The translations under genes and the position numbers were made by a program. The notes beneath the pieces were generated by a model that did not search any database, was not told the origin of the DNA, and saw only the letters and a program-made list of their open reading frames with translations. DNA of 15,571 bases from Methanomassiliicoccus sp. UBA6 (GTDB lineage Archaea > Thermoplasmatota > Thermoplasmata > Methanomassiliicoccales > Methanomassiliicoccaceae). This document shows, piece after piece, positions 13,727-15,571 of the stretch; the stretch's first letter is position 1; the number at the start of each line of letters is the position of its first letter. The stretch spans positions 1-15,571 of the forward strand of contig DAVH01000029.1 in NCBI GenBank assembly GCA_002508545.1. Direction: 5' to 3'.

Positions 13727-14674
13727 ATGTCCGCCCTATTGATAGTACATCGAATGGCGCGAGAAGTGATCCCCCTTGGCCTTGGAGATGGAAAGGCCCG
13801 CCCCAGGCTCAAGGCCGTGGGCATTGGAGGAGCCGGTTGCAATGCCATCGCCAGTTGTGATTTCGATGCCGTTGCCCTCTGCAGCTCCCGGGATTCCTTC
13901 GTCTCCCGCCCCCACCACCGGAAGGTGGTGCTCAGCGAGGAGAGCGCCCGCTTCATCCGCTCCATCTCTCCCGGCCTGCTCAGCGCCGCCGACAGCGAGG
14001 CGGTGCGTGGGATAAAGGAAGCGCTGGGAGGGAGCGACATGCTCTTCCTGTTCACCGGGCTGGGAGGGGAGACCGGTTCCCACCTGACCCCGGGACTTGC
14101 TCACTTCGGGCGGAGGTGCAGCGGCCTGGTGGTGGTCTCGGCGGCCCTGCCGTTCTCGGTCGAGGGCAGCGGCCGCAAGGAGACGGCGAGGAACGCCCTC
14201 CCGGCGGTGATCGATGCGGCCCACGCCACCATCACCTATCCCAACGACGGGCTGCTGAAGCTCACCCCTAACCTGCCCCTGCGCCAGGCGTTCAAGGTGA
14301 TGGACAGCATCATGATGTTCCCGGCCATCGAGCTGGCACAGGTGATCACCCGGGACGACCTCACGGCCCTCCGGGAGGACCTCACCTGCGTCAGGGAGCT
14401 CCGCCTGGGCGTGGGCGAGGGCGGAGGGCTCAACCGCGAGGAGCAAGTGGTCGCCGATGCGTTCACCTCTCCCTGGTTCGACCGCCCGCTGGACAAGGTC
14501 GCCCTGGCCATCATGGTGGTCTCCGGGCGGGAGATCGATCAGTACGTCGTCAAGGGCGTTCTCGACCACCTGCTGTACCGCATCCCCAACGCCAAGGTGA
14601 GGTATGGGGGGCGCTCGGACCCCCGGATGGGCGACGGTCTCAGGCTGATGCTACTTCTGGGCTTCGCTCCCTGA
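13727..14674 (+). CDS. Divergent FtsZ/tubulin-family GTPase-like protein with altered catalytic motifs
   Basis: 315 residues. FtsZ ancestry is clear at several points: KAVGIGGAGCNA (29-40, T1 nucleotide loop), DMLFLFTGLGGETGSHLTPGLA (104-125, in the place of the T4 loop GGGTGTG), YPNDGLLKLTPNLPLRQAFKV (171-191, like FtsZ's PNDxLL...PLxxAF) and the C-terminal strand VRYGGRSDPRMGDGLRLMLLLGF (291-313). Differences: the T4 loop has Glu and His (GGETGSH), the loop after helix H1 is short and its usual NTD is replaced by CSSRD, and the T7 synergy loop NxDxxD reads TRDDLT (208-213), so the second Asp is missing. No C-terminal tail for membrane tethers follows. GTP hydrolysis in trans may be weak or absent; it may act as a modified cytoskeletal partner or regulator of a canonical FtsZ. 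The ATG at 13727 has AGGGA at 6 bases; ATG 13754 is an alternative. Its 3' end overlaps dphB convergently. Confidence 0.8.
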   Translation: MSALLIVHRMAREVIPLGLGDGKARPRLKAVGIGGAGCNAIASCDFDAVALCSSRDSFVSRPHHRKVVLSEESARFIRSISPGLLSAADSEAVRGIKEALGGSDMLFLFTGLGGETGSHLTPGLAHFGRRCSGLVVVSAALPFSVEGSGRKETARNALPAVIDAAHATITYPNDGLLKLTPNLPLRQAFKVMDSIMMFPAIELAQVITRDDLTALREDLTCVRELRLGVGEGGGLNREEQVVADAFTSPWFDRPLDKVALAIMVVSGREIDQYVVKGVLDHLLYRIPNAKVRYGGRSDPRMGDGLRLMLLLGFAP

Positions 14675-15466
14675 GCCGTCGTCAAGGATCTCACGTGGGG
14701 CGTGGGCGAGGGCCACCAGCGCCTGCGCTTCCATGAAGTGGAGGCGGCCGGGCATGACCATGCAGTGCAGCGGGGGGCCGAGGTCAGCGTTCAATATGTC
14801 ATCGGGAAACCCGGCGAGCAGTGCCTGCCGGTCGGAGCCCACGCGGGCGGCGGCGCAGAACAATGACCGCTCGCGCACCAGCCCCTTCCCCAGACGCTCC
14901 TCCGCGTCCAGTAGCCAGCGCATGGCCATGGGCGCGGTCATGTAGCGCTCCTCCTCCTGCTTGATGTCCAGGAGTATCAACGTGTGCAGCCCCCGGGAAT
15001 GGTTCTCCAGGATGTTCTCATAGGGCGAGGACGGCAGGAACCGGGGCTCGGGGAAGGGGATCGTGACCGCCCGGCCGAACTTGTATGGCTGGAGGCCGAA
15101 GGCGGCCGCGCAGGAGACGAAGATGGATACGCCGTTGATGAGTTCGGTGCGGATGCCCTCCTCCATCGCCCTCAGCCGCAGGTCGACATGGGTGGTCGCG
15201 GACATGGGGTCGCCGGCGGTGATGAACGCGACCCTCTTCTCCCTGGCGGCGGAGACGATGATGTCCTTCTCCTCCACGTCCGCCCTCCTCAGGATGGTTA
15301 TCTGCTTTCCGATGAACGCCTCCAGGTCCTCGGGCTGCGCGTCGTTGAGCTTCGAGGTATAGAACTCGGCGAAGATCTCGTCGCAGTTGCGCAGGGTGGT
15401 CAGCGCCCTTACGCTCATATCTTCTGGCCTGGACATCCCTAAACCGACAAATATCAATTCGCCCAT
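14651..15466 (-). CDS. dphB: Diphthine synthase (diphthamide biosynthesis methyltransferase)
   Basis: 271 residues, the usual length. The SAM-dependent tetrapyrrole-methylase-type fold shows MGELIFVGLGMSRPEDMSVRAL at the N terminus (1-22), AEFYTSKL (33-40), TAGDPMSATTHVDLRL (83-98) and INGVSIFVSCAAAFGLQPYKFGRAVTIPFPE (from 110), followed by LLDIKQEEERYMTAPMAM; these are DphB/Dph5 landmarks. It methylates the amino-carboxypropyl-histidine of elongation factor 2 on the way to diphthamide, in the cytosol. I chose the ATG at 15466 because the conserved MGELIFVGLG begins there; an ATG at 15487 would add seven residues. Its last 24 bases overlap the last 24 of the FtsZ-like gene. A weak TATA-like element lies upstream. 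Confidence 0.95.
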   Translation of the reverse strand: MGELIFVGLGMSRPEDMSVRALTTLRNCDEIFAEFYTSKLNDAQPEDLEAFIGKQITILRRADVEEKDIIVSAAREKRVAFITAGDPMSATTHVDLRLRAMEEGIRTELINGVSIFVSCAAAFGLQPYKFGRAVTIPFPEPRFLPSSPYENILENHSRGLHTLILLDIKQEEERYMTAPMAMRWLLDAEERLGKGLVRERSLFCAAARVGSDRQALLAGFPDDILNADLGPPLHCMVMPGRLHFMEAQALVALAHAPREILDDGSGSEAQK

Positions 15467-15523
15467 TGGCAACACCGTGCGCACCATTTGCCTGAAGGTA
15501 CCGAGGGGGGAAGCTGAGTCCAC

Positions 15524-15540
15524 TCGTAAAAAGCTTTTAG
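15524..15540 (-). promoter_or_regulatory. Possible TATA box for dphB, within a short palindrome
   Basis: The minus strand reads CTAAAAGCTTTTTACG here, containing the 10-bp palindrome AAAAGCTTTT and a TATA-like TTTTTA. A start site about 25 bases on, near 15503, would leave a leader of roughly 40 bases. There is no clear ribosome-binding site before the ATG at 15466. I see no gene in the remaining bases to the window end. Confidence 0.3.
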
Positions 15541-15571
15541 CCCTCGACCTGCTGGACATCTCCCGCCGGAT

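Noticed and set aside
1..15571. CRISPR array, tRNA/rRNA genes, insertion sequences, phage or defence genes
   Set aside because: I found no regular repeats, cloverleaf-like sequences, transposase motifs or terminal inverted repeats; the intergenic gaps are all under about 215 bases.

Overview
The window looks like a stretch of a high-GC archaeal chromosome. The support is an archaeal-type diphthine synthase, a HerA-Mre11-Rad50 DNA-repair cluster, an ADP-forming acyl-CoA synthetase with its P-loop/DRTGG companion, and AT-rich TATA-like boxes in the few intergenic gaps. The gene set would suit a euryarchaeote, possibly Thermoplasmata/Methanomassiliicoccales, but that placement is an inference from gene content, not a proof. 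Coding density is high. I saw no tRNA, rRNA, insertion sequence, CRISPR array or phage gene.

Layout. (1) 1-2206, plus strand: the C-terminal part of an NDP-forming acyl-CoA synthetase, overlapping by one base with a BioD-like/DRTGG phosphotransacetylase-N-terminal-like protein. (2) 2263-3138, plus strand: a membrane protein with a bacterial-PH-like domain and a C-terminal SHOCT tail, preceded by a perfect 9-bp inverted repeat. (3) 3151-8619, minus strand, read right to left: a small membrane protein of 80 residues, HerA, Mre11 and Rad50. NurA, the usual fourth member, is not present. (4) 8833-13517, minus strand, read right to left: a family-2 glycosyltransferase with membrane anchors, a UDP-N-acetylmannosamine dehydrogenase, a DUF354 protein, and an alpha/alpha-toroid protein; together these look like a surface-glycan or protein-glycosylation cluster. 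(5) 13727-14674, plus strand: a divergent FtsZ homologue with changed GTPase motifs. (6) 14651-15466, minus strand: dphB, which overlaps the 3' end of the FtsZ-like gene tail to tail.

How the genes work together. Region 1 is energy metabolism: acyl-CoA to acid plus ATP, with a possible regulatory partner. Region 3 is double-strand-break end processing: Mre11-Rad50 opens and trims ends, and HerA is the hexameric translocase that normally drives NurA resection. Region 4 would make an oxidised amino sugar (UDP-ManNAcA) and move sugars through a lipid-linked intermediate. The most unusual points are the divergent FtsZ paralogue and the run of three repair genes whose homology-predicted N termini coincide with no ATG, GTG or TTG. 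In mre11 and rad50 the best candidate is a CTG that overlaps an upstream TGA as CTGA.
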